From the NCBI GenBank assembly GCA_032622095.1, contig CP136063.1, positions 90,867,980 to 90,931,979 on the forward strand: a stretch of 64,000 nt of DNA. The letters are read 5' to 3'. The notes under the pieces are model-generated. The model made no database searches, had not been told where the DNA came from, and saw only the letters and a program-made list of their open reading frames with translations. Source of the DNA: Siphonodentalium dalli. Lineage: Eukaryota > Mollusca > Scaphopoda > Gadilida > Siphonodentaliidae. The number at the start of each line of letters is the position of its first letter. Positions within the stretch are counted from its first letter, which is position 1. A program made the position numbers and the translations under genes. This document shows positions 33,601-42,944 of the stretch, piece by piece.

Positions 33601-33983
33601 TGACTGCAATTTGCAAATGGAGAAAAACATGGCACTCTAGTCTCTAGTCTATAAGATCGCTGTTCCTGGAGATTTCCATTTGTCGCAAGATTAACATTAA
33701 CATCACAGGCACCCTCCTCCCAAAGACCAGCATTAATTGGCACCTGCACGGAAATCCAACAGACAAAGACAGATGAAGTCGATTTCCAGGAAGTGTGGAA
33801 TCATGGGATGCATCGACAATAGGTAACACCACACCGTATTGTGCGTCAAATCGAACGGGACTACAGGTGTTTGTGATCAATATGTAGTTCATTGACTATA
33901 TGCGGTTCTTACCCGTAATTTACAGATCCTAATCTATGTTCATTAACACCTGGACGCTCCCATGGCTTCGGCGGAGAAGCCAT
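18359..33983 (-). CDS. PEX13: Peroxisomal membrane protein PEX13 (peroxin-13), complete, 4 exons
   Basis: PEX13 is the peroxisomal membrane docking factor that, with PEX14, receives the PTS1 receptor PEX5 and its cargo. Joining 33983-33913, 29038-28311, 24413-24291 and 18696-18359 gives 1260 bp, 419 residues plus stop; family members are about 400. The start MASPPKPWERPG has the PPKPWE motif typical of PEX13. Residues about 40-115 are rich in Gly, Tyr, Ser and Met. FAQFAEENSRPAFQSIE is at 120-136, hydrophobic helices follow at about 138-205, a strong membrane segment (VWPIVMFFGIIFGAPWLIW) at 238-256, and an SH3 domain at about 277-339 with VNYDY, GW and PANY. The tail of about 80 residues is polar. 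All introns are GT..AG and in phase. The ATG has a good context (A at -3, G at +4). Introns of 4.9, 3.9 and 5.6 kb are full of transposons. Confidence 0.95.
19927..19948. repeat. Poly-G tract (22 bases)
   Basis: Uninterrupted G run inside PEX13 intron 3; it could form a G-quadruplex, on either strand a block to polymerases. Confidence 0.9.
21605..21883 (-). pseudogene. Open frame of 93 codons behind a short ATG frame (doubtful gene remnant)
   Basis: Unrecognised. On the - strand an ATG at 21907-21905 reads MAMAGQR then TAA (21886-21884). The same frame then stays open for 93 codons and starts RCKDDFDLAAFEPDDNDPP, an acidic stretch resembling the N-termini of some transposase-derived proteins. 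A perfect CRE and an E-box lie about 57-75 bp upstream of the ATG. It could be the decayed start of a transposon gene. No splice partners identified; low confidence. Confidence 0.25.
21964..21980. promoter_or_regulatory. CRE (TGACGTCA) and E-box (CACGTG) pair
   Basis: A perfect palindromic CRE at 21964-21971 and CACGTG at 21975-21980 lie in a locally CpG-rich stretch. They sit upstream of the - strand ATG at 21907. Binding is not shown; each motif alone is expected by chance now and then. Confidence 0.35.
22383..22939. mobile_element. Rearranged A-family element inside a large palindrome
   Basis: A complete small copy occupies 22593-22784, with the family ends CAAGCCTTG and CAAGGCTTG. The flanks 22451-22592 and 22785-22939 are inverted copies of each other, apart from a 13-14 bp insertion at about 22909-22921. 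A partial A-family left end lies outside at 22383-22450. GTTCATTG occurs before 22383 (22375-22382) and after 22784 (22785-22792), the expected 8-bp duplication. Confidence 0.8.
23090..23545. repeat. Tandem repeat of about 155 bp, three units
   Basis: Starts at about 23093, 23235 and 23402. Each has a CGATAACTCCAGTTTGGATT-like block, then TTCCCAGCTAAA, CAAGTTCGAA-type and ATTTTTACATGAGTTA-type blocks. No coding frame. Confidence 0.75.
24291..24413 (-). CDS. PEX13: PEX13 exon 3: first half of SH3 domain
   Basis: Acceptor AG at 24415-24414, donor GTATGA. It encodes TNWVSGEDDHFIADVNYDY then QASNNDELSITAGQRIVIAPK, with a split codon at each end. The string VNYDY is the SH3 ALYDY-type motif. Short (123 bp), and missed by simple reading-frame scans. 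Confidence 0.94.
25780..27630. repeat. Degenerate 140-bp repeats in two blocks around an A-family element
   Basis: The units share CATTTGAACAAATCTGAA, AGTCACC-type, ACCAAATATAAACCC-type and AGAATTACTATG blocks, seen near 25925, 26085, 27290 and 27430. The right end carries a GGAC microsatellite (about 27556-27574) and finishes CAGGTGAGCTAAAA, a tail I associate with dispersed repeats of marine invertebrates. The A-family copy at 26303-26734 splits the array. Confidence 0.6.
26303..26734. mobile_element. A-family element, old long form
   Basis: Diverged ends CAAGCCTGAATTCAGTGTG and the inverse near 26720. The inner GGTGAA blocks are degraded, and an extra central segment (TTATGCATTTTATCTTCTGC) is shared with 47295, 49330 and 59197 copies. 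No clear target duplication remains. Confidence 0.7.
28311..29038 (-). CDS. PEX13: PEX13 exon 2: Gly/Tyr-rich region and membrane domain
   Basis: Acceptor ttttcag (AG at 29040-29039), donor GTGAGT. It encodes most of the protein: a PPPVPPR proline motif, the Gly/Tyr/Met-rich region, the conserved FQSIEGIVQAFGSVSMMLDS and FSRLKMQI blocks and the membrane segment ending FVPKS. The methionine just upstream in frame (ATG ATT TTC) is intronic. Confidence 0.96.
29713..30103. mobile_element. TTAA element family H (copy 1)
   Basis: The ends are TTAAAGATGG and CCATCTTTAA, followed inward by CTATCTCTT-type and GGGGTATAAAAT / ATTTTATACCC blocks that pair. Other copies are at 41191 (split by a B element) and 55109-55514. 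In PEX13 intron 1, non-coding. Confidence 0.75.
30991..33350. mobile_element. 2.4 kb TIR element with subterminal GGGCAAAGCGGATCA repeats
   Basis: The ends are GGGGAGACCCGGGCAAAGCG and the inverse CGCTTTGCCCGGGTCTCCC, with TA-containing flanks. GGGCAAAGC(G/C)GATCA recurs inside near 31024, 32838, 33107, 33136 and 33150 in both orientations, as transposase-binding subterminal repeats often do. The middle holds a 160-base hairpin (32613-32774) and many GTATC motifs (32090-32280). No transposase frame recognised. Lies in PEX13 intron 1. Confidence 0.65.
32613..32774. repeat. Long near-perfect hairpin of about 160 bases
   Basis: Arms of about 75 bases pair almost fully: TATCGGTACATTGAAGTG at the left faces CACTTCACTGTACCGATA at the right, and the inner arms carry GGGCTGCAGTATCACGCC and its exact complement. 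The tip is GCTGCCTGCGGCAGC. It is much richer in GC than its surroundings. Confidence 0.85.
33913..33983 (-). CDS. PEX13: PEX13 exon 1 with start codon (71 bp)
   Basis: ATG at 33983-33981, then ASPPKPWERPGVNEHRLGSV, ending in two bases of a glycine codon at donor GTAAGA. The PPKPWE motif is diagnostic of PEX13 N-termini and the phase fits exon 2. Too short to appear as a long reading frame. No TATA box is evident upstream. Confidence 0.92.
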
Positions 33984-34699
33984 TCTCGAGCACTTTGGAC
34001 CGAATTTTTTTTTTTGGAACGCAGATGCGCGCACCGATCATCGCAGGTTGGAAAATTAAAGGGGACCCAGGTCTCAATTTTTGAAATGGGTCAGCATTGG
34101 TACCGGTAATAAATCGTGAAAACTTGTATAAGAGATATATTACATAGAAGGCAATTGGTTGGACAAAATGTAATGTGTGTCTATGCATCTATATGATATA
34201 TATTACATTTATTTACATTTGATGATTTTATGCAAGACCATTGACGTTGTAACTCTTATTAATAAATATATTCAGACTTGCATGAGGTCAATTCAATGGG
34301 ACAGGGAGTCTCAAATTTCTCTTTCATGATTATTCTTCCTGATAAACTGCAAATTCCTACAACCATCCTCCAGGCCAATTTCTATATTGAACCTTTTGGC
34401 CTATTACTAAATTTCATTTAGTTGAGTAAATTCATTGAAACGCTCTTTATTCATGATTTTTGCTATAATTTATGTCAGCAATAATTAATGATGCATGGAT
34501 TCAACCATCCTCAAGGGTAATTTCTATTGACTACATGTGTATTACTAATATGATTACGTCAATACGTATGGACAACCCAAAACACGTACGTCCATCTATA
34601 AAATGATAAATGTATGTTTCATAGGAGTACCTGTATTTCTGGCCAACTTGGGATATATACGATCACGCCAGTACGTATGGACCGTAGGACGGCGACATG

Positions 34700-35260
34700 T
34701 CACTCTGTGTCCAAAGGTTCGCTATTCCCAAGGTTCATTATACCGAAGTTTCGCCATTCCCAAGGTTCTCTATATTCCTCGATATTCAGAAGGATTTTAT
34801 AACTTGTTATTTTGAAGTTTCATTTTATATTCTAAAGTTTTGAGAGGGTTCTTTATAATAAGACTCTTTTAATGAAGGAAATAACTTAAAGGTACTCAAT
34901 CCGATAAGACGCTGCTAAATAACTCTTTCTTTGGTTTCGGTGGGGAAAAAAATATTTGATTAGTGTCGAGGAACCCACCCATCAAAGTTCAGAGTAATTA
35001 GATATCGATCTTTGCAGTTTGATAGTTTTATTGTTTCTGGGCCTGATCGTGCCATAAGGACGAGGTCAAACGGGCGGTCTTCCAGATAAAGATGGATAAC
35101 TGTAAAATCGTGGTAATAATAACTACTTGGTATTAGAGTTGTCCACCTTTTCTGGTTAAATACGCCCAGAATAGCAAACCTTCAGAATAGCGAACCTTCG
35201 ATGTCTGACTAAGAACCTTTGGAATATGGAACCTTCGAAATAATGAACGCGATCCTGTAT
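34700..35260. repeat. Short repeats of AAGGTTCGCTATTCC type, both orientations, around a G element
   Basis: AAGGTTC(G/A/T)-type units occur at least four times at 34712-34790 and as the complement (GAACCTTCG, GAATAGC) at 35168-35245. A direct repeat with ACGTCCATC, ATAAATG and CATG-rich parts lies outside (about 34582 and 35273). Possibly the ends of one element interrupted by the G copy at 34890. Confidence 0.5.
34890..35120. mobile_element. TTAA element family G (copy 2, right end lost)
   Basis: TTAA at 34886-34889, then AGGTACTCAATCCGAT and family sequence (TTTGGTTTCGG, AATATTTGATTAG, GAGGAACCCA, GATGGATAACTGTAAAATC). The right terminus is not found; the end given is approximate. Confidence 0.65.
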
Positions 35261-35785
35261 GAAGAGCCCATGACACGTCCATCAATAAATGAATACATGT
35301 CTCATGGGACTGTTTATATACATGTATACACATATAAGACTGGAGTAAAGTTGAGACCAACGCGTCTTTGTTAATTTTGGTGCCCAGATTTCAACGAAAT
35401 TTGGTGTGGTGACTCAGGGTTCCCTGGCAGAGTGTATAATGGCGTTAGTTTTTCTAAATTTTGATTTAAACAAATTTAAATGAATAAAAAAAATATGAAC
35501 ATATGTGAATATTTAGGTACAAATAAACCTATTTGCACGAGAATATGTCGCAGCACCAGATATAGAGGAATGTGGGCCACAGTTAAACATGGGTCAGAGT
35601 GAGATATTGCCTCTAACATTTCTCTAATTTCCAGACCAATATTTATGGCGCCAGTCAAGCGATATTAACCATGTAGCACATTTTACTATATTTCTTCAAA
35701 ATGCAATCATCAGGTGAAGGTTGAATCTGGTCAAGCGACCAATTTTCAAGGCAAAATTATTTTAATTTAATTTTTGCAATTTTAA

Positions 35786-36229
35786 AGGTACTCAATCCGA
35801 ATTAACCCTCGCAGATTATTATTTCCTTGACTTCGGAGGTGAAAAATATTTGATTCAAGTCGAGGAACCCACAACATCAAAGCTCAGAGTGATCAGATAC
35901 CGATTTTTAAAATCTATCATTTTAATTTTAAGTGGCCCAGCAAACAGCAGACGAGAATACTTTTTCTGACCAAATTGCAGATGAAGATAGATAATTCTAA
36001 AATCAACTGTTTTTTTGTGTTTGTCAGATGTTTGACAAATGAGCAATATTCGTTGAGCACAAAGTTAATAAATTACAAGTTTTTGTCAATTTTATGCTAT
36101 AATTGACTGCAGTTTTTTTTGGAGCAATTTATCGATTCTGTCAACTGAAGCGGCATTTCAAAAAATCTTCTTGTTGTTGGAATCTGATGATATGGGGACT
36201 ATTGATTCGGATTGAATCATTGAGGACCT
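35786..36229. mobile_element. TTAA element family G (copy 3)
   Basis: The ends are AGGTACTCAATCCGAATTA and TTCGGATTGAATCATTGAGG then ACCT, with TTAA on both sides (35782-35785, 36230-36233). The interior matches copies 1 and 2. Non-coding. Confidence 0.8.
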
Positions 36230-37899
36230 TTAAGCGAAAAATATCTTTGTTGGATAAATTCACATATAATACTGAATACATTTTTATGAATAAAGGGTTA
36301 CGTAGATGGGGCACAATGACTCAATGAGACATAATTTATGGCCTATGGTAGGATCCAACTTCAGTAGATGATAGGCACTTCAAAAAGGAATGAGATCATT
36401 TGCCAAATGACTATTGTTTTGGGGCTGGAGTAGATAAATAATTTAGATCAAACAAACTGATGTCATTGTGCAATAGTGGTATGTTCTGTGCATTTCCTAT
36501 ATGGTTACTACTTAGGGGTGACCCCTTCTGTGAAGTAGATGATAAGAAACAAGTATTAAGTGTGGTCCCAGCTCGAGATTGCATGCTTGTTCGTGACTTT
36601 TATGAGCTTTTATCGTACTCTCAGATGTCTAAGCATTGTGATGGTCAATAATAGTAATAGCGGAGACCTAGACTGAAATTAACAATATTGATGGAAATTT
36701 AATTCTATTTAATTCTATTTCAATTTAATTCTATACATGTCTCTTTGTCAAAAAACTTAATCATCGTTGAGAATTTTATCTAAAATTACTAATCATGCGA
36801 CACATGCTGCCACTATTGGTTAATAGGCATCTGATAGTATACAAACATTTTAATAATTGCCCGGGAGGAATGGCATTATTCTTGACAGGCATAGATACAT
36901 AGATGTTCATGGCATGGTCTGAGAAAATGCTACTAGATTAAACATTTATATGATTGCCTCATTAGTCATGTATAACTAGAAGGTCGTGACAGTTCAACTA
37001 AGTTGCCTGGAATTATTATGTTTAGCATACATATTATTCCAATCTCAATGTGTCAAGTCGACAATAGCAAGTACGCAGGGCTATATTTAATATTTTTTCC
37101 ACAAATAGCCACTAGTTAATATATATGCTAGCCATGCTGGTCAAGCTCCCGCTTAATGCTTAAGGTCTAAATCGAGAACACGGTGTTAAAATCATGAATT
37201 ATTTAATATGTGAGAATGCTAAAACTTATCACCGTGCATTATAATTATTATATTTAACTTGATGTGTCCATCACAGGAAACAGAATTCATACACACAGAT
37301 GGAAAGTTGGCCCAGAAGCATATCCTCTCACCAGTCACTGCGCATGAACTTTGCAGTGTGCTGAGACCAGTTGGGATTGGGAGATATTCTTCTTTTCCTT
37401 CGCTCAACAAGAAGATAAACGACTCACTTTGTTAGTCACCAATTCACTGGGTTTTACATGTTTGTTACATCTGTGTGTTGACTGCTCTGTAGATGGCTAG
37501 AATTGAATTTTGACCTGAGTCACATTCACAGTGAGTGGGTGAGGCTGAGCTGATAACTAAATTTACTAATCTGTAATCACTAAATAACAGAACAAGTCAA
37601 ATCGCGGTGGTGATCAGTCTGCACAGACCAGTCCACATTTCACTCCAGTGACCTTCATTTTCATATTTTTTTTCAGTCACAGATTCGTCATTGGGTTTCT
37701 TTTTCCGACTGACTGATTTTCAGTTTTAAACTTCCAAGTTCAAAACAAGTCGTTGTTGTTATTCTTCTTCTTTTGACTGCTTTGACATCAAAGTCATTCC
37801 AGTAATGGGCTCGTTGTGCTATCTTCGCTTGTGTTTTCTCGTTTGTTCTTAACGCCTACGTGCGGTGATACCGTTGTACATTTAAAATACGAGCGATAA

Positions 37900-38300
37900 C
37901 AAGCAATTCAGTTTCAAATTTCGCAAATAAAAGAGCGCCACCATCTTGTAAAGAAAATACGTCATCATTTCCAATTAACGTTGCTATGGCTTGCCAGGGG
38001 ACGTAATTTTCAAACTTTAACGGTACGGAATCTGTCGAGGTTTGCCGAATGCTATGCGCCCGTGTCAGCTAAATCCACATTAAGCATTTAATTTTGAATA
38101 AGGTTGATTTTGTGTTTCAAATTTAATAGTGTTGCTATGGGGAGGCTGATCGAAGAAGAAAATAAATTCGTTTTATTAATTTGTCAATTCTATTCCAACA
38201 TGGCGCCCACCATAGGCCCCATAGGTCTGAATCGCCCGGATGTAAAAACAATTTTTTCATGTTGATGGGGTATAGAAATTACTGACGTCACAACTATACT
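37900..38300. promoter_or_regulatory. Cluster of promoter-type motifs without a gene
   Basis: A perfect CRE TGACGTCA (38283-38290), an ATF-like TACGTCATCA (37959-37968) and a YY1-like CCATCTTG inside GCGCCACCATCTTG (from 37935) fall within 360 bp that is a little richer in CpG than its surroundings. No downstream exon was recognised on either strand. Could be an unseen promoter, an enhancer, or chance. Confidence 0.25.
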
Positions 38301-39293
38301 TGCGTCATTTACGCAATACCGTAAAACAACCCTTTCGGGTTGTGATTACTAAATTACATATATTATATTTGGTTTGCAACATTTATTTATCAGCTTTTCC
38401 CAATGATATATGTCTATGTTTACATGTGAAAGTGTCTAACTTTGCAAAGGTAAGATGGATCATGTATATTTTCACCGTGGCTAACAATCTTCTTATCCAG
38501 AAAAATTGCAATAAATGGTTTGGCCATTTTATCACATCATTGGATAGGTTATTTTTCCAAGAAAATATGCCATGACATATTGCTAGGTTTGTAGGCAATT
38601 GGTAAGCTTTCCCAAGGATATTGTTGAAATGAGAATATGTTCTTACACATTGGCGCAATGAACACTCATACTGAGTCATTGCCACCATAAATCTGATTTA
38701 TTTTGATAATAATTATGATTTTTTGCGATAAAAAAAAATCAACTATTATTTTATGTTTCATTACAATATTGGTGATTTTATCACGGGGGATCAATTCTGG
38801 CTACCCATAATACAGGCAAGGTTCCTTGCAGCCCTCAAATATGTAAGTGAGAGCTGAGACGAGAAATTATGTTAGCGGCCTATACTATGTCCCTGCGGTG
38901 AGAATGCATGCCCTTCTCTTTATTGAATACAGCAGCAAATATCTGGAGTGACTGCTAATGTATGTCTCCAACTGTCTATCCCAACAGTATTGATAAAAAA
39001 AAACAAACACAGTTGATTACAAGTGATCAAAATGCTTTATTAGCATTAGAAAACAACCATTCCAATCATTAATCATTCCCATCAGATAAATAACAAAACA
39101 TTCATTACCTGAATAATAAAAAAACAACATTTACAATACATGTACAATACATTCATTCATATCTAAATATTAATACATGTACATTCATGCATATCTAAAG
39201 TTCAATACACATACATTCATACATATCTCAAATTCAATACATTTACATTCATTCTTATCTAAATAATAAGTCTGATATAAAAAATAAGACAAA

Positions 39294-39314
39294 TACAGTA
39301 ATGCCATTACTGTA
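39294..39314. mobile_element. Residual F-family tips (21-base palindrome)
   Basis: TACAGTAATG and CATTACTGTA, the F-family left and right tips, share a single central base: an element reduced to its ends, or an excision-type remnant. Confidence 0.55.
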
Positions 39315-39418
39315 TGTGTAAATTTAAGTTGATTCCATCTCAGAAGAAAAACATAGCCTTATTAATTAAGTTTTTAGGTGGAGACTTAGTTATAGAAGAA
39401 CTGAGAATTTTTTGGAGA

Positions 39419-39677
39419 TTAACCCTGCCATGATGGGAGATGTGCTGGTGCAGCATTAAAGATCATGTGCCAGTGCATTCTCTTATGTATGCGAGTCCCC
39501 CATAGGGAGCCTAACATATATAAGAGAATGCACTGGCTTACAAGGTCTAGGTAAATATTGTTAGGCCAATGTATTCTCTTATATATGCGAGGTTCCCTAT
39601 GCGAGACACTCATATATAAGAGAATTGGCACATGGTTTTCGCAAAATTTCAGGAAGCTCTAGGCATAGAAGGGTTAA
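39419..39677. mobile_element. TTAA double-hairpin element family C (copy 1)
   Basis: TTAA at both ends (39419-39422 and 39674-39677). Holds two hairpins built on GCATTCTCTTAT(A/G)TATGCGA, with tips of the CCC-ATA-GGG type, joined by a TTACAAGGTCTAGGTAAATA spacer. The region next to each end is typical of C: GCAGCATTAAAGATC on one side, AATTTCAGGAAGCTC on the other. Confidence 0.88.
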
Positions 39678-39787
39678 GGGACTGGTTGATTTGTAGTAGC
39701 TAGAGTTTGCCTTTGAGCAATTATGTTAAAATTATTTTGAGAGACAATTATTGGATGTTCTTGAAGTGATTCATATGAATGTGATTA

Positions 39788-40002
39788 TACAGTAATGCCC
39801 TAAATAATCGACTCCTTAACCACAGCAGAATTATGGGTAATTTTTCAGGATTTAGTCGGAAATATGCTTGCCATTCATCGGAAAGCTCTCGGTGAGAAAG
39901 CTTTCCGATGAATGGCAACAAGCCATATTTCCGACTAAATCCTGAAAAATTACGCATAATTCTGCTGTGGTTAAGAAGTCGATTATTTAGAGCATTACTG
40001 TA
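39788..40002. mobile_element. Foldback MITE family F (copy 2)
   Basis: Near-perfect foldback from TACAGTAATGCCC to GCATTACTGTA. The arms share CACAGCAGAATTATG and GCTTTCCGATGAATGGCA, and the centre contains a second small inverted repeat. TA at the tips. Confidence 0.88.
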
Positions 40003-40023
40003 GTATTTTTTTCACAGGCTGAG

Positions 40024-40284
40024 TTAATCCTTTCATTACTAAATACTCATTGATGAGTAGTTCCCTTTAGAAATGTTCAGATAATAACCTATGGTTGTTT
40101 GTTGAACTCATTATCTAAAGAATTTCCCACCATTTAATAGAAATCCATCAGCACGTCTATTTTATTTTCCTCTGTCTGTCATCTGCTTTTATTACATGAA
40201 CACCCCTCTAAATGAAAATTATATAATTCCAATGTATACTTTTATAAGTGAAAGGGAGAATCCATTCAGTAAAGAAAGGGTGAA
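40024..40284. mobile_element. TTAA element family E (copy 2)
   Basis: Left end TTAATCCTTTCATTACTAAA; the right end GTAAAGAAAGGGTGAA has its TTAA mutated. Inner blocks ACTCATTGATGAGTAGTTCC and GTTTGTTGAACTCATTATCT match other E copies. Confidence 0.75.
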
Positions 40285-40331
40285 AGATACCATCAACTGA
40301 TGAAGGTTCTCAGTGCTTTTTGTTCAATAGA

Positions 40332-40547
40332 TACAGTAATGCCATATATAATTGACTCCTTAACCACAGCAGAATTATGGGTAACTGTTCAGGATTTAGT
40401 CGGAAATATGGCTTGTTGCCATTAGTCGGAAAGCTCTCACTGAGAGCTTTCCGATGAATGGCAACAAGTCATATTTCCGACTAAATCCTGAAAAGTTACC
40501 CATAATTCTCCTGTGGTTAAGGAGTCCATTATTAGGTCATTACAGTA
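40332..40547. mobile_element. Foldback MITE family F (copy 3)
   Basis: Begins TACAGTAATGCC and ends ATTACAGTATA-type sequence; arms share CTTAACCACAGCAGAATTAT and CCGACTAAATCCTGAAAAG (complement). The centre is the GAGAGCTTTCCGATGAATGG hairpin. Confidence 0.85.
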
Positions 40548-41190
40548 TACTCGTAGATAATCGAACAGCAACGAAACTATTATTTAAAAAAAACTATAGA
40601 CCACTCTACATCATTCTTAACATACATTTTGACAGCGAGATTGTCCAAAAGTCAGATACTCGGCCACCAAGCTCCATTGCATCAGTTGTTTTTAACAAGT
40701 TTAGCAGTATGGAGATATAAATTGTGTGTTAAGATGATATAGCAATTTGTCTATTAACGACTGGTAGTAACTAAATAAAAATGTTACCTACATACATTTC
40801 ACATTCCACAAAAACATTTGCCAAATTATATAGGTTAGGTGTATTTAGAGGCAAGCTTAGACTGGCTTAGATAATCATTTAAAGACATATTATGGACTTG
40901 TTCGGATGCATGAAATTGAAAAATTGACCACACCACTGAGTGACCACTCCATAGAAAACATCATCTGAACTACGCCCAATTGTAAATATTTACATCTCAA
41001 TTCGGGACGCAATTATCAACGATAATCTAACACAAATGATTTCGCCATTGAGAGTCATTGTATTTAATTAATATATAAGAATAGCGGTGCGTATCATCAA
41101 TTTTGATTAATATTCATAACAAATAACTAATTTGAGCAAGATTGTTCTCAATTTCTATTTGATCATCATAGCGGAGTGTTTCACATCACT

Positions 41191-41780
41191 TTAAAGATGG
41201 TCTATCTCTTCCTAACAAGTTTTATATAGTTTCCGGGGTATACAATAATAAATATAAATCAGACACCTGTCTGGATATGCTTTTATCAATTAACCCTTTA
41301 CCCAACAGAAGGGCCCTGTGCCAATGCATTCTCTTATATATGCGAGTCGACCATAGGTCGCCTCGCATATATAAGAGAATGCATTGGCTTAACACATTAA
41401 AAATTATAAAATTGTTAAAGAATGTAAGAAAAAATGGTAAAAAGTGTTAAAAAAAGATTTTTGTTAGGCCAATGCATTCTCTTATATATGCGAGGCGACC
41501 TATGGTCGACTCGCATATATAAGATAATGCATTGGCACAGGGCTAACTGTAACTATCACAATGTGGTCAAGTAGCCGGTTCCAATGATATCCATATTTGT
41601 ATGGTTCTATTGAGACAGCCCGAAGATATTTTAGGCTGTTGAAGCTTTATTTGGCCGGTTTTGGCCGTTTTGTTGGGTAAAGGGTTAAGGGCTATTTTTA
41701 GATCAGAAACTTCAGGCGCATTCAGAGCATAGTAAGGGGGAGAACTCTATCTGTTAGCACTCTCCATTACGGCAAAATGC
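41191..41780. mobile_element. TTAA element family H (copy 2), split by a B element
   Basis: The left part 41191-41293 matches H copies at 29713 and 55109 (TTAAAGATGGTCTATCTCTT, then GTTTCCGGGGTATA). It stops at the TTAA where the B element 41290-41688 is inserted, and family-like sequence (GGGGGAGAACTCTATCTGTT) resumes after it. The right end is approximate. Confidence 0.6.
41290..41688. mobile_element. TTAA double-hairpin element family B (copy 2)
   Basis: Full copy with TTAACCCTTTACCCAACA and its inverse at the end. Two core hairpins with GTCGACCATAGGTCGCC-type tips, an AT-rich spacer (TTAAAAATTATAAAATTG), and GCCGGTT(TTGGCC) motifs near one end. Opposite in orientation to copy 1. Confidence 0.92.
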
Positions 41781-42944
41781 TATTTTGATTCATATATTTT
41801 GCATGAATTAATCATTTTATTATACTTTTATAGAAAAATAATACACCAACTCTTCTGTTTTGTCTATTCACAGAAAAAGGTATTTGCAGTTTTGAAATCG
41901 GGTTTTATAAAAAAATATGTTGTTGTAATTGTGGCCCGGAAGAGGTACACCATTTTTAAGACAACAAATAAATCATCAACAATGGTTTTATACTGAAATG
42001 ACATATGCTTTCATATAACAAACAGTTATAAGTCAAGAACATTAAAGCAAATATTTCCATATATATATAATAGGGAGTTGACACTTTTCGTTAAAATTTT
42101 CTGATATCTTATATCTGACGCGCTTATACATCCGACGGATCCTGCGCATATACCAATACAGATACAGATCTTCACATGTTCAAACTCATCATCAACTATT
42201 CAAAATAGAGTTTCTCTTCCCAATATCCACATATAAAATTATGTACTCTCAGGATCCAAATAGTAGTAGGGTGAGGAATAAGATTCAAATAAGGGTAGGT
42301 GGGGGGGAAGAATAATAGTAGTGGTGGGAAAAAAACATCCGTATTTTCAGTGCCAAATCCCTGATAGATTTAAGGCCCTTACACACGCGATATTCCGACT
42401 TAGAACACACTTTATGCAATGGGTGCTTGCACATGGCATGCATTGCTGGCGACATCACAGAAAATTCAGAAAACGCTACCTCAGGATTACATAGTTGTCT
42501 AATCCGATGGTGCAGTGTGTTTTTTCTTCGTGGTTGAAGAACAATGAAACCGTGATATTAAAGGAAACATACAAGTAACCGCAGAAAATGCCATCGCCAC
42601 AGAAAATGTTATCACAGAAACGCAGTTGCCTCAGAAAAACTCCGCGTGGAAGGGCCTTTAGCAATGGTTAGAATATAACCAAAAAATTGAAATGATGTAC
42701 ATGATTGGAAGTGAATCTGGTGATTCCAGTCAATAAGATGATAAGTATTATCAAGTTATAACCATTTTTGACAGTTTTCCAATAAAAACAGTTTCTTGTG
42801 TTGAAACCATTGTTATGTAAACAAAAATGCTTATCGTGTAATAAGTACCAATATTTTACAAAATTTACCATCAGGTTTTGATTAAACTTTGGTATCTTAT
42901 TGACTAATTGAATTTTTATCAATAATTCCACTGTAACAGTAATG

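Noticed and set aside
41290-41688. Family B hairpins as microRNA precursors
   Set aside because: They are many near-identical transposon copies with TTAA ends; no evidence of expression or a defined mature strand. Kept only as a possible small-RNA source.
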